Below are positions 1 through 8,531 of a stretch of 64,000 nucleotides of DNA, piece by piece; the stretch's first letter is position 1, and each line of letters starts with the position of its first letter. The stretch covers positions 1,488,001 through 1,552,000 of the forward strand of contig NZ_CP089293.1 in assembly GCF_021919345.1 (NCBI RefSeq), in the 5' to 3' direction. A program made the position numbers and the translations under genes. The DNA is from Paenarthrobacter nicotinovorans. GTDB taxonomy: Bacteria; Actinomycetota; Actinomycetes; Actinomycetales; Micrococcaceae. The notes below the pieces were generated by a model that worked only from the letters and a program-made list of their open reading frames with translations, ran no database searches and was not told the DNA's origin.

Positions 1-74
1 GCTGCCCTTGAACGTCACACTGGTGTCACATTCTTCGCCATAACGGTGGTGTCTTTCCTAGACTCTACGTATTA

Positions 75-195
75 GGTCATGAGTGCCAGCAGATAGCCCC
101 GGCTTGCTGGCCGGCAACCCTCCTTCCGCGGTGGGGTGCCCCGGGTGAAGACCTGGCCTGTTCGCACGCAAGGCGACGGGCAAGCGCGAAGTTAG
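75..195 (+). ncRNA. SAM-IV riboswitch upstream of metX
   Basis: The leader begins GGTCATGAGTGCCAGC and continues with the conserved GGCTTGCTGGCCGGCAACC and GGGGTGCCCCGGGTGA blocks. The GGTC at 75-78 can pair with GACC at 150-153 to close the main stem, and the G/C-rich segment to about 195 would form the extra downstream stem. This matches the actinobacterial SAM-IV class, which binds S-adenosylmethionine and turns down methionine biosynthesis genes. It ends about 11 bases before the metX start, so control is probably at ribosome access. The 3' border is approximate. Confidence 0.93.
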
Positions 196-206
196 GTGTC
201 AAAGGA

Positions 207-1328
207 ATGACCATCACTGCTACAGCACTTCCCAAATCCGGAGAAGAAGACGGAACCGTCAAGTACGCGGGCATAGGGCCGCTGGCGCTCGAAGCCGGCG
301 GTCACCTCCCCAACGTCGTGTTGGCGTACGAAACCTGGGGACGACTCAACGCCGACGCGTCCAATGCCGTGCTCATCCAGCATGCGCTGACGGGCAGCAC
401 CCACGTTGCCCGCGGAGCCACGGACGAGGAAGGGTGGTGGGAGCAGTTGGTGGGTCCGGGCGCCACCATCGACACCAACAGGTTCTTCGTTGTCTCCATC
501 AATATCGTGGGCGGCTGCTATGGCAGCACCGGCCCGTCCTCCGATGCGCCGGACGGCAAGCCGTGGGGTTCCCGGTTCCCCCTGGTCACTCTTCGCGACA
601 GCACGGTTGCTGAGGCCCGTTTGGCGGACCTCTTGGGGATTGAATCCTGGCACGCGGTCCTGGGCGGCTCGATGGGTGGGGCCAGGGCCCTCGAATGGGC
701 TGTCACGTTCCCGGAGAGGGTCAACCGCTGCGCCGTCATTTCGGTGGGAGCCTACAGCACCGCCGAGCAGATTGCCTTTGCGCAGGCCCAAACCCTGGCC
801 ATCCGGCAGGACCCGCACTTCAACAATGGGGACTACTACGGCGGTCCGGCTCCGGAACACGGACTTGCCCTGGCCCGCCGGATTGCGCACATCACGTACC
901 GTTCCGCCCTGGAACTGGATCTCCGCTTCGGCAGGGAAGCCCAACATCAGGAAACGCCGCTCTCCGCAGCAGTCCTGGGGGAGCGTGGTCGCTACCAGGT
1001 GGAAAGCTACCTGGACCACCAGGGGACAAAGCTTGTGCGGCGGTTCGATGCCAACAGCTATATCGCCATCACCGAAGCGTTGATGTCCCACGACATCAGG
1101 CGGGGACGGGGCACACTGCAGGAAGCACTTTCGCGTGCCACCGCCGAGTTCTTTGTTGCTGCTGTGGACACGGACAGGCTGTACTTCCCGGCCCAGTCCA
1201 AGGAACTGGCGGCAGCACTGCCGGGGAATGTTCCGGTCCACACCATCCAGGCGCCGATCGGCCACGATGGCTTCCTCACGGAAATCGGCCAATTGTCGGA
1301 GCAGCTTCGCGGGGCGTTCTTCGCCTGA
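207..1328 (+). CDS. metX: Homoserine O-acetyltransferase
   Basis: MetX transfers acetyl from acetyl-CoA to L-homoserine, the first committed step of methionine synthesis by direct sulfhydrylation; it is cytoplasmic. The 373-residue product has normal family length and an alpha/beta-hydrolase fold. The nucleophile elbow GGSMGG puts the catalytic Ser at about residue 155, and the Asp (DTDRLYFP, near 323) and His (GHDGF, near 353) complete the triad. The ATG at 207 follows a SAM-IV riboswitch, which explains its regulation by S-adenosylmethionine. The usual partner metY is not downstream; it may lie before the window. The next gene is convergent. Confidence 0.96.
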   Translation: MTITATALPKSGEEDGTVKYAGIGPLALEAGGHLPNVVLAYETWGRLNADASNAVLIQHALTGSTHVARGATDEEGWWEQLVGPGATIDTNRFFVVSINIVGGCYGSTGPSSDAPDGKPWGSRFPLVTLRDSTVAEARLADLLGIESWHAVLGGSMGGARALEWAVTFPERVNRCAVISVGAYSTAEQIAFAQAQTLAIRQDPHFNNGDYYGGPAPEHGLALARRIAHITYRSALELDLRFGREAQHQETPLSAAVLGERGRYQVESYLDHQGTKLVRRFDANSYIAITEALMSHDIRRGRGTLQEALSRATAEFFVAAVDTDRLYFPAQSKELAAALPGNVPVHTIQAPIGHDGFLTEIGQLSEQLRGAFFA

Positions 1329-1371
1329 CCGTGAGGAGCCTGTTCGTAGAGTTGCCTGTTTGTGGACGTGC

Positions 1372-1821
1372 CTAGCCGTTCATGATCTCCCCGCGTTGTT
1401 TCATGTAGTCCTCCATGGCGATCTGGCCATTGGTGAACTTCGCATCCAGTTCAGCCAGCTTGCGGGCGCGGTAGCCCTGGGGCTCGGAACCGGCAGTGGG
1501 AAACGGCGCGGGAGCGGGCTGTCCGGCCCGGTAGGAATCGCTTGGGTAGGAACCGCTTGGGTAGGAGGCGTTCGACGGCGGCGCGACCTGCGGAGCCTCG
1601 TCTGCAGGGCGGATGACTGCCGGCCCTGGCGGGTAGCCCGGGTAATTCTGTTGCGGGTAGTCCTGCGGCGGGTAATTTTGTGGTGGGAAACCCTGTTGCG
1701 GATAATCCTGACCACGAAAATTCCCGTTCTGCAGGCGGCGGGCCTTGGACCGGTTGTACATGCGGATTCCCATGGGAATCAGCCACGAGCAGACGATGAT
1801 CCAGAAGATCAGATTGTTCAC
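1372..1821 (-). CDS. Membrane-anchored SHOCT-domain protein with Pro/Gln/Tyr-rich linker
   Basis: The 149-residue product starts with one membrane segment (about residues 3-20), then a basic stretch. A low-complexity linker follows, rich in repeated Y-P-Q/P-Q units (about 40-70), then a Pro/Ser-rich region. It ends with a SHOCT-like helix pair (KLAELDAKF.NGQI...Y..QRGEI, last 30 residues). SHOCT domains are small C-terminal oligomerisation modules found on many unrelated actinobacterial proteins. No enzymatic role can be read from the sequence. It is the last gene of a minus-strand run after the winged-helix and SGNH genes, 45 bases from the upstream gene, so it may be co-transcribed. Function unknown. 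Confidence 0.75.
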   Translation of the reverse strand: MNNLIFWIIVCSWLIPMGIRMYNRSKARRLQNGNFRGQDYPQQGFPPQNYPPQDYPQQNYPGYPPGPAVIRPADEAPQVAPPSNASYPSGSYPSDSYRAGQPAPAPFPTAGSEPQGYRARKLAELDAKFTNGQIAMEDYMKQRGEIMNG

Positions 1822-1866
1822 AGTGCAGGCCTCCTAGGTCTTAACCCCAGCTTAGCCCTGTGCCCA

Positions 1867-3021
1867 TCACAGCAGCTTGGCCTCCATGCCCAGGAAAATC
1901 CCGTAGCGTTCCGCTTCGGCTTCCAGGGCCATCTGCTCTTCCTTGGTTGTCGGCTTGTCCATCCGGACTTCGAGCCCGCACATGCCCCCTGCGAAGCTGT
2001 GCCGCCACCATCCGGCCAGCCTGCCGTCCACGAGGACTACATGCATGGGGCCGTTGTCCTCAGGCAAGTACGGTGCGGTGCCGCCCAGGTAGTGGCGGGA
2101 TTGCGAGTACCCCATCACGTATTCGTCGAAGCATTGGATGAGGTCGACGCGGGGGAGCACGGAACCGGCCGCTGGACCGGCAGGAGCCTCCAGGGCTTCT
2201 ACGTCAGCCGAGGCGCCGTAAAAGTCCAGGTCATCGAAGGAGACCCGGGCCAACGTTCCCGGTGATAATTCCGCGGCGACGTTGAGTCCCAACGTGACGT
2301 CTTTCATGGTCAGCCCGGACCACGCCGAACAGTCCTTCACGGTAGCCGGTCCGCGACTGCTGAAATACCGCAGGGCCATCTGCCCCAGGGCGTGTTCCCG
2401 GTCCGCTCCGCTGAGCGGCCCGGAAAAAGGAGCGGTGACGCGTTCGGAGAACAAAGCGTAGGTCTGCTTCAGGGCTCCTCCAGCCGAACGAACCGGAGCG
2501 CCGCTCACCAGAATGCCGCTGATTTCGGCGTGCATGAGGTGGTAGATGAAACCCAGCCCCTTGCCGGGAAAGCCGGCCTGGCCCAGAACATCAGCCAACT
2601 CCTCGCGGGTCTTGTGGGCACCATCCGCCACGGCTGCTGCAAGAATCCTCCCACTGTGGGCGGCAGTTTCCCCGTCCACCCCGGTCCGCTTGTACATGCC
2701 CTTGTTGCCTTGATGCAGCCGGTCAGCGGACAACGCCATCAACCAGCCCAAGTCATCCCTGTGCACAAAATGCCATGTGGGGCGCAGGATGTGCGTCCGC
2801 AGGATGGTTCCGTCGGCAACGGCCTGTTCTACTGCAGCTGCAGTGCTCGAGGGCGTCCGCTGCGCCACGGTCCAACGGGCATAGGCGAATTCCTGCGACT
2901 GGACGGCCAGGAGATTGCGCACCACATCCCCTGGAGCTGCACCCAGGGGAGGACGTAACTGTTGCCGTCGGAGACGCAACTGCCGGACCCCCGCTGTACG
3001 GGGAGAGTCATCACTCGCCAT
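1867..3021 (-). CDS. Winged-helix DNA-binding domain protein (HTH_42/AlkX-type)
   Basis: The 384-residue product matches the winged-helix family PF06224. It has an N-terminal RQLRLRRQQL segment, then VVRNLLAVQSQEFAYARW, the typical 'q.Qd...a..al..R' opening of this family. A central winged-helix region and a C-terminal beta-rich half end in WWRHSF.GG. Some relatives (the YcaQ/AlkX group) are DNA glycosylases, but most actinobacterial paralogues are uncharacterised, and I cannot see which this is. The ATG at 3021 lies 27 bases after the SGNH hydrolase stop, so the two genes are probably one transcription unit. Confidence 0.8.
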   Translation of the reverse strand: MASDDSPRTAGVRQLRLRRQQLRPPLGAAPGDVVRNLLAVQSQEFAYARWTVAQRTPSSTAAAVEQAVADGTILRTHILRPTWHFVHRDDLGWLMALSADRLHQGNKGMYKRTGVDGETAAHSGRILAAAVADGAHKTREELADVLGQAGFPGKGLGFIYHLMHAEISGILVSGAPVRSAGGALKQTYALFSERVTAPFSGPLSGADREHALGQMALRYFSSRGPATVKDCSAWSGLTMKDVTLGLNVAAELSPGTLARVSFDDLDFYGASADVEALEAPAGPAAGSVLPRVDLIQCFDEYVMGYSQSRHYLGGTAPYLPEDNGPMHVVLVDGRLAGWWRHSFAGGMCGLEVRMDKPTTKEEQMALEAEAERYGIFLGMEAKLL

Positions 3022-3048
3022 GCTGGTTCACCGGCCCATCGCTCCCGG

Positions 3049-3891
3049 CTAGCTCCGCGGCATCACGGTACCGGCGGCACCAAAGACCGGTCCCGGCGTC
3101 GGACGCTTTGGCGTGATGCCGTCGCCGGACGATTGGTGACGGAGCCTCCGGATAACCCAAGGTACGAAGTATTCCCGTGCCCAGACCAGGTCCGATGAGC
3201 GGGCTTCCCGCCATGTCCGGGGAGGAAGGGCCTTGGGTACCAGCGGCTCCAGGGTGTGCTGGACGTTCAATGCCTCCAGGACCATCATGGCGATGGTGTG
3301 GTGGCCCAGGGGGGAGAAATGCAGGCGGTCGGCATCCCACATCTGGGTGTCAGCGAGCTGCCGCAAGGACCACATGTCGGCAATGATGGCGTCATGGCGG
3401 GCTGCGACCGTTCGCAGGTTCTCGTTGTAGATGGCAACTTTGCCCCGGATGCGGCCAAGGACCGAGGACGCAGTATCCGGACCGTTGAAGAGGACCACCG
3501 TGGCCCCACCCGAGCCCAATTCGCCGACGGCGGCGTCGAGTTTCTCGGCCAGAAGGTCGGGATCACCGCCGGGGCGGATGAGGTCGTTTCCTCCGGCGGA
3601 AATGGAGACGAGGTCCGGTTGCAGTTCCAGGCAGGGGCCGACTTGCTCGTCGACGATCTGCTGCAGCAACCGGCCCCGGATGGCGAGGTTGGCGTAGGCG
3701 AAGTCCTCGTGTCCGCGTCCCAGCTCTTCGGCGACACGGTCCGCCCAGCCGCGGTAACCGCCGGGATTGGCAGGTTCGGGATCGCCGATGCCTTCCGTGA
3801 ACGAATCACCCAACGCCACGTAACGGCTCCACGGGTGCTTTTGGGCGGGTTCGCCCGGTTTCACTAAATGATTGTTCTCACTCACGCTCAT
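3049..3891 (-). CDS. SGNH/GDSL-family hydrolase
   Basis: A 280-residue cytoplasmic SGNH hydrolase without a visible signal peptide. Block I is YVALGDSFTEG with the nucleophile Ser, block III is the GGND motif, and block V is DRLHFSPLGHHTIA with the catalytic Asp and His. Family members are esterases or lipases acting on small acyl esters; the substrate cannot be inferred. The frame stays open upstream to 4032, but that would overlap the divergent esterase gene at 3962. I therefore take the ATG at 3891 (MSVSENNH). It is first in a minus-strand run with the winged-helix gene. Confidence 0.88.
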   Translation of the reverse strand: MSVSENNHLVKPGEPAQKHPWSRYVALGDSFTEGIGDPEPANPGGYRGWADRVAEELGRGHEDFAYANLAIRGRLLQQIVDEQVGPCLELQPDLVSISAGGNDLIRPGGDPDLLAEKLDAAVGELGSGGATVVLFNGPDTASSVLGRIRGKVAIYNENLRTVAARHDAIIADMWSLRQLADTQMWDADRLHFSPLGHHTIAMMVLEALNVQHTLEPLVPKALPPRTWREARSSDLVWAREYFVPWVIRRLRHQSSGDGITPKRPTPGPVFGAAGTVMPRS

Positions 3892-3961
3892 ATCCTGCCC
3901 CCAGAGGGCCGACCTACGCCACCGTAGGTTGTTACTTACGGGTAACTGCAAGAATGGAGGC

Positions 3962-4612
3962 ATGACTGAAGCCCCCGCTTTTCCAGCACCTGTTGTCCTC
4001 TGGTCCCACGAGGAAGCCGAACGCGCCGGCAAGCCCCTCCTGGTCCTGCTGCACGGCTACGGATCCAACGAGGACGATCTCTTCAGCCTGGCCGGGCTCC
4101 TCCCCGAGGGGTTCGTCGTGGCATCGCTGCGTGCACCGATGCCCATGGGCCCGGGTTTTACGTGGTTCCCGCTCACTGCGTCCATCGACTACTCCCTGGA
4201 CGCCGTGAAGCTTGCCGCCGAATACGCCCTGGAATGGCTGGACACGGTAAAGGTCAACCATTCCTCGGTTACGCTTCTTGGCTTCTCCATGGGCATGGCC
4301 ATGGCGACCACCATGCTCCGGTACCGTCCCGCGGACTTCGCGGCCGTCGTCGGGCTTTCAGGCTTCGTGATCGACGCCGGTGGCGACGCCGCGTTCAAGG
4401 ACGACGAGCTGGACGGATCGGTGCCGATGTTCTGGGGCCGTGACCAGCAGGATCCTGTCATTACGCCGGACAAGATCGAATACACCATGGGCTGGGTCCG
4501 CAAGCATGTGGACCTTACCAAGGTCCTCTACACGGGCATGTGGCACGGCATCAACCAGCAGGAAATCGGGCACGTAGGGGAGTTCCTCACCCACAAGGTC
4601 CTCGCCCCCTAA
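3962..4612 (+). CDS. Alpha/beta hydrolase, phospholipase/carboxylesterase family
   Basis: A 216-residue serine hydrolase of the Abhydrolase_2 (COG0400) group. It opens with LLVLLHGYGSNEDD (oxyanion hole) and has the nucleophile elbow GFSMGMAM. The catalytic Asp lies after MFWGRDQQD and the catalytic His in GMWHGI. The family hydrolyses short-chain carboxylic esters or lysophospholipids. The ATG at 3962 is preceded by AATGGAGG. Only 70 bases separate it from the divergent SGNH hydrolase, so the two share a promoter region. The stop codon sits inside a small hairpin that ends the transcript. Confidence 0.9.
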   Translation: MTEAPAFPAPVVLWSHEEAERAGKPLLVLLHGYGSNEDDLFSLAGLLPEGFVVASLRAPMPMGPGFTWFPLTASIDYSLDAVKLAAEYALEWLDTVKVNHSSVTLLGFSMGMAMATTMLRYRPADFAAVVGLSGFVIDAGGDAAFKDDELDGSVPMFWGRDQQDPVITPDKIEYTMGWVRKHVDLTKVLYTGMWHGINQQEIGHVGEFLTHKVLAP

Positions 4613-4622
4613 GGGGCGTTGT
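4603..4622. terminator. Short bidirectional terminator hairpin
   Basis: CGCCCC-CTAA-GGGGCG forms a 6-bp stem with a 4-base loop, followed by TTGTTT on the plus strand. It overlaps the esterase stop codon and sits in the 11-base gap between two convergent genes. Confidence 0.55.
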
Positions 4623-4623
4623 T

Positions 4624-4851
4624 TCAGGCGGTGGTGATCCGCACTGTCTGACCGTTGACGGTCACGGTGTCACCGGCGTGGAGTTGGCGGCCGCGCCGTT
4701 CATCGATCTCGCCGTTGACCTTCACCAGGCCGTTCTTGATGAGCTCCGTGGCCTCTACGCCGTCCTCCACCAAGCTGGCGAGCTTGAGCAGTTGGCCAAG
4801 GCGGATCATGTCGTCACGGATGGGGATCTCTTCAATTTCGGGGTTGCTCAT
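4624..4851 (-). CDS. S4-domain RNA-binding protein (YbcJ-like)
   Basis: A 75-residue protein that is essentially one S4 RNA-binding domain: IRLGQLLKLASLVEDG, then ELIKNGLVKVNGEIDERRG and GDTVTVNG. These are the conserved KLxxxxxSGxxA and VNGxxxxRRG type blocks. Small stand-alone S4 proteins of the YbcJ/RlbA type are thought to bind rRNA or stalled ribosomes. Their exact role is not settled. The ATG at 4851 begins exactly where homology starts; a longer frame to 4947 would run into the divergent transporter gene and has no S4-like content. It is convergent with the esterase. Confidence 0.85.
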   Translation of the reverse strand: MSNPEIEEIPIRDDMIRLGQLLKLASLVEDGVEATELIKNGLVKVNGEIDERRGRQLHAGDTVTVNGQTVRITTA

Positions 4852-4883
4852 ACAGCAATGATGCCTGAAGTAGTGTTGAGACG

Positions 4884-5879
4884 GTGCCGCAGCCTTCTCC
4901 CCGTTCAGCCCTTCCGTTGGCCGTTGGCCTGCCCATTGCAGTAGCAACGGGCCTGGTCATTCCGTTGCAGGGAAGGATCAACGGGGCGCTCGGCGCCAAA
5001 CTCGACGACGGCATCGCCGCAGCTGTGGTGAGCTTCACCACAGGCCTGCTGCTGATCAGCGCGATATCCTTGGCGACGCCCAAAGGAAGAGCCGGTCTCC
5101 AACGAATCATCCCCGCCGTGCGGAACCGCAGCTTTCCCCGCTTCTACGTCATGGCCGGTGCGATCGGTGCATTGTTCGTCTTCGCGCAGTCTTTCACGGT
5201 GGCACTGCTCGGAGTCGCGCTGTTCACCGTGGCAGCCGTGACAGGGCAGACGCTGAGCGGTTTGCTCGTTGACCGCATGGGCATCGGGCCGGGAGGGCGC
5301 CGCGCCATCACAGGGGTGCGGGTCCTCGGCAGCGTCCTGACCGTCGCCGCCGTCGCCTGGGCTGTCTCGCCGCGCTTCGGCGGAGACGCCGACCTCGCCT
5401 CGCTGGTGCTGCCCGTCCTTCTTCCCTTGGCTGCAGGCTTCCTGATGAGCTTCCAGCAAGCCATGAACGGCACCGCCACGGTTCATTACGGCACGCCCGT
5501 GGCGGCGACCTTGGTCAACTTCGTGGCAGGTTCAGCGGTTCTCTGGACAGCGTGGCTCATCAAGCTCGCCGTCGCGGGACCGGGTAATCCGCTTCCGGCT
5601 GAGTGGTGGTACTACCTCGGTGGCCCCATGGGTTGCGTCTTTATCGGGCTGGCGGCCCTGCTGGTCCGCAGCCTGGGCGTGCTGATCACCGGCCTGGGCA
5701 TGATTGCCGGGCAGTTGGTCGGGTCTCTGGTGCTCGACGTCGTGATCCCCAGCCCCGGCGCGGTGGTCGCCTTGCCCACGGTGCTGGGTACGGTCCTCAC
5801 CCTCGCCGCGATCATCGTCGCCACCTTGCCCTGGCCCAAGGGAGCTTTCGCACGGAGAGGTGCGGCGAAAGGCCGGTAG
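4884..5879 (+). CDS. DMT-family transporter (DUF606/YdcZ type)
   Basis: A 331-residue inner-membrane protein with about ten hydrophobic segments in two related halves. Both halves contain the family pattern GxxxPLQGxxNGxLG / SFxxGxxxL (residues about 20-55) and F..a.NG..t...G.p..a..vnF..G (about 185-220). This is the DUF606/YdcZ branch of the drug/metabolite transporter superfamily. Substrates are mostly unknown. The GTG at 4884 is used because the hydrophobic N-terminus starts just after it. The gene is divergent from the S4 protein with only 32 bases between start codons. Confidence 0.85.
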   Translation: MPQPSPRSALPLAVGLPIAVATGLVIPLQGRINGALGAKLDDGIAAAVVSFTTGLLLISAISLATPKGRAGLQRIIPAVRNRSFPRFYVMAGAIGALFVFAQSFTVALLGVALFTVAAVTGQTLSGLLVDRMGIGPGGRRAITGVRVLGSVLTVAAVAWAVSPRFGGDADLASLVLPVLLPLAAGFLMSFQQAMNGTATVHYGTPVAATLVNFVAGSAVLWTAWLIKLAVAGPGNPLPAEWWYYLGGPMGCVFIGLAALLVRSLGVLITGLGMIAGQLVGSLVLDVVIPSPGAVVALPTVLGTVLTLAAIIVATLPWPKGAFARRGAAKGR

Positions 5880-5991
5880 GGTAGGAGTCAGTAAATTTCC
5901 CCCAAACCCCGCCGGACAACCTCGTCCGGAATCCGGGGTCAAACCACCGCGGACCGCACCCAGCGGCCCTGTAGAACAAATGGAGTCACCC

Positions 5992-7377
5992 ATGGCAGCA
6001 AAATCCGTCCTTGACCAGGTCATTTCCCTCTCCAAGCGGAGGGGCTTTGTCTTCCAGGCCGGTGAAATCTATGGTGGCTCCCGTTCTGCCTGGGATTACG
6101 GCCCCCTCGGCGCAGAGCTGAAGGAAAACATCAAGCGCCAGTGGTGGCAAAGCATGGTCCGCGGCCGCGAGGACGTAGTGGGCCTGGATTCCTCCGTTAT
6201 CCTGCCCCGCCAGGTATGGGAAGCGTCCGGCCACGTGGAGGTCTTCTCCGATCCCCTGGTTGAGTGCCTCTCCTGCCACAAGCGCTACCGCGCGGACCAC
6301 CTCGAAGAAGAGTATGAGGAAAAGAAGGGCCGCCCGGCAGAGAACGGCCTGGCGGACATCGTCTGCGCCAACTGCGGTACGCGTGGTCAGTGGACCGAAC
6401 CCCAGGAATTCTCCGGCCTCCTGAAGACCTTCCTTGGCCCCGTGGCCAGTGACGAAGGCATGCACTACCTGCGCCCGGAAACGGCACAAGGAATCTTTGT
6501 GAACTTCAACAACGTGCTCACCACCTCGCGCAAGAAGCCGCCGTTCGGCATCGGCCAGATCGGCAAGTCCTTCCGCAACGAAATCACGCCGGGCAACTTC
6601 ATTTTCCGCACCCGCGAGTTCGAGCAGATGGAGATGGAGTTCTTCGTCGAGCCCGGCACGGATGAAGAGTGGCACCAGTACTGGATGAAGGAACGCATGT
6701 CCTGGTACACGGGCCTGGGTATCCGCGAAGAGAACCTGCGCTTCTTTGAGCACCCCTTGGAGAAGCTCAGCCACTACTCGAAGGGCACCACGGACATCGA
6801 GTACCGCTTCGGCTTCCAGGGTTCCGAGTGGGGCGAGCTCGAGGGCATCGCCAACCGCACGGACTTCGACCTCTCCACCCACGCCAAGGCCTCCGGCACG
6901 GACCTGAGCTACTTCAACCAGGCCACCAACGAGCGCTACACGCCGTACGTCATCGAGCCCGCCGCCGGCCTGACCCGCTCCTTCATGGCGTTCCTGATCG
7001 ACGCCTACACCGAGGACGAGGCACCCAACGCCAAGGGCGGCGTCGACGTCCGCACGGTACTGAAGCTGGATCCGCGCCTGGCACCGGTCAAGGCTGCCGT
7101 CCTGCCGCTGAGCCGCAACGAGGACCTGTCCCCGAAGGCCAAGGCGCTGGGCGCCCAGCTGCGCAAGAACTGGAACATCGACTTCGACGACGCCGGTGCC
7201 ATCGGCCGCCGCTACCGTCGCCAGGACGAAATCGGTACGCCGTTCTGCATCACCGTGGACTTTGACACCCTCGAAGACCAGGCCGTGACCATCCGTGAGC
7301 GCGACACCATGAGCCAGGAACGCGTTTCCCTGGACAAGGTTGAGGGCTACCTGGCCGCGCGTTTGATCGGCGCTTAG
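5992..7377 (+). CDS. glyS: Glycyl-tRNA synthetase (dimeric type)
   Basis: Class II synthetase that charges tRNA-Gly with glycine, cytoplasmic and essential. The 461-residue length fits the homodimeric bacterial/eukaryotic type. The N-terminus [20 protein letters not shown] is the motif-1 region. A zinc-ribbon insertion has CLSCHKRY and CANCGTRG. Motif 2 lies at [22 protein letters not shown] and motif 3 near [14 protein letters not shown] use the ATG at 5992; an in-frame ATG at 5980 is possible. It directly precedes a GNAT gene, 2 bases after its stop. Confidence 0.97.
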   Translation: MAAKSVLDQVISLSKRRGFVFQAGEIYGGSRSAWDYGPLGAELKENIKRQWWQSMVRGREDVVGLDSSVILPRQVWEASGHVEVFSDPLVECLSCHKRYRADHLEEEYEEKKGRPAENGLADIVCANCGTRGQWTEPQEFSGLLKTFLGPVASDEGMHYLRPETAQGIFVNFNNVLTTSRKKPPFGIGQIGKSFRNEITPGNFIFRTREFEQMEMEFFVEPGTDEEWHQYWMKERMSWYTGLGIREENLRFFEHPLEKLSHYSKGTTDIEYRFGFQGSEWGELEGIANRTDFDLSTHAKASGTDLSYFNQATNERYTPYVIEPAAGLTRSFMAFLIDAYTEDEAPNAKGGVDVRTVLKLDPRLAPVKAAVLPLSRNEDLSPKAKALGAQLRKNWNIDFDDAGAIGRRYRRQDEIGTPFCITVDFDTLEDQAVTIRERDTMSQERVSLDKVEGYLAARLIGA

Positions 7378-7379
7378 CC

Positions 7380-8342
7380 ATGGCCTTGGAATACCGCGAA
7401 TGGAAGGAAGGCGACGACCTCGCCCTTCTGGAAATCTGGGGTGGTCCTGAGACCCTCCCGGCAGAACAGTTCCGTGCTGCCCTTGCACCATCGAGCAACC
7501 AACCGTGGCGCCGGTGCATCGTGGCCGAGGACGTAGTCGACGGCGTACGGATTCCCGTTGCCGCCGGCGTGGTCCACGAGGCTTCCCTGCACCCGGAACG
7601 CCTGTGGGCCTACATCGAGGTTGCCAAGGACCACCGCCGCAGCGGCGTTGGTGCCACCCTCCTGACGATGCTTCGCCGCGAAGCCGGGAACTCGCCGTCG
7701 GGCGTTTCCAAGCTCCGCAGCAAAGTTGAACCGGACACTGCAGGTGCGGCGTTCGCCGCTGCCGCCGGGCTGGCACCGATCCAGCGCTCCCAGCTGGTGG
7801 TGGTGGATCCTGAGCCCCTGACGCTGCCGCGTTTCGGGGACGGTTCCGAGGAAGCAGCATCGGAGCGGGTGGAGGATCTTGCGACCGGCTCGGTTGAGCT
7901 CAGCGACGTTGTTGGTAAGTACTACTCCCACGTCCATCATTGGGACAGCCCGGGGGAGCTGAGCATCGCCACTGTCCAGCGACTGTTCCTGCACGATCTC
8001 ACCGGCGCCCATGGTGCCATTGTGCTGCGGGCACCCAAAGCCAGCGCCTTCGGCGATGGTGTTCCGGCGAGCCGCAAGGGAAAGATCCAGGCTTTTGCCA
8101 TCAGCTACGCCCAGGGTGGCACCGACGAACCGTCGGACGTCTTCCTTGGGCACGATCCCAGTCTGTCCGCCGAGGACGCTGCGTTTGCGGTGCGGGATCT
8201 GCTGGCGCTCATTGCCTATCAGCACCCAGTGTTGCTTGAAGTCGATGAGTCCATGACGGCCCTGCGGACAGTCCTTGGGCCGCTGCTGGAATCCGGTAAG
8301 GCCCATGTCCGGGGTGCGGATACGTTGATTGTGAGCGACTGA
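7380..8342 (+). CDS. GNAT-family N-acetyltransferase
   Basis: A 320-residue protein. Its N-terminal half is a GNAT acetyltransferase domain: the acetyl-CoA loop is recognisable as VAKDHRRSGVGATLLTML (about residues 80-98), preceded by the strand AGVVHEASLHPERLWAYIEV. The C-terminal half (about 160-320) has the size of a second, degenerate GNAT fold but no clear acetyl-CoA motif. Substrate unknown. Its ATG is 2 bases after the glyS stop, so it is translationally coupled to glyS. A large hairpin follows after about 40 bases. Confidence 0.82.
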   Translation: MALEYREWKEGDDLALLEIWGGPETLPAEQFRAALAPSSNQPWRRCIVAEDVVDGVRIPVAAGVVHEASLHPERLWAYIEVAKDHRRSGVGATLLTMLRREAGNSPSGVSKLRSKVEPDTAGAAFAAAAGLAPIQRSQLVVVDPEPLTLPRFGDGSEEAASERVEDLATGSVELSDVVGKYYSHVHHWDSPGELSIATVQRLFLHDLTGAHGAIVLRAPKASAFGDGVPASRKGKIQAFAISYAQGGTDEPSDVFLGHDPSLSAEDAAFAVRDLLALIAYQHPVLLEVDESMTALRTVLGPLLESGKAHVRGADTLIVSD

Positions 8343-8356
8343 GCGACTGAGCGATC
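8333..8356. repeat. Three tandem 8-mers GAGCGACT
   Basis: GAGCGACT, GAGCGACT and GAGCGATC follow each other across the GNAT stop codon. The first unit encodes the last residues, so the stop lies within the repeat. It looks like a small slippage expansion. Confidence 0.7.
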
Positions 8357-8385
8357 GACGGCGTCGCGGTCGCCGTTGGACTACT

Positions 8386-8431
8386 GGCAATCCTGTCTGG
8401 CCCATGTTTCATGGGTCAGGCAGGATTTGCC
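8386..8431. terminator. Long hairpin between the GNAT and flavin-oxidase genes
   Basis: GGCAATCCTG..CTGGCCCATG pairs with CATGGG.CAGGCAGGATT.GCC around a TTT loop, giving a stem of about 20 bp with few mismatches. There is no T-run, so it is probably a weak or factor-assisted terminator or a 3'-end stabiliser. Confidence 0.5.
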
Positions 8432-8531
8432 GTTTCCGGGGTGGTTCCCGAAGGTTCTTGACGCGGCAAACGCTCAGGAGTAGTCCTATCGAAGTAAGCC
8501 CCCACGCCATCACATCCGGGGGGAGAAGCGT

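Noticed and set aside
51-63. GTCT-TTCCT-AGAC inverted repeat before metX, resembling a methionine-repressor (McbR) site
   Set aside because: The known McbR operator has the opposite arm order (TAGAC...GTCTA) and the riboswitch already explains the regulation.
5986-7860. 624-codon open frame on the minus strand opposite glyS
   Set aside because: It is an antisense shadow of a GC-rich coding gene: low-complexity translation, no recognisable domain, and glyS plus the GNAT gene on the plus strand are certain.
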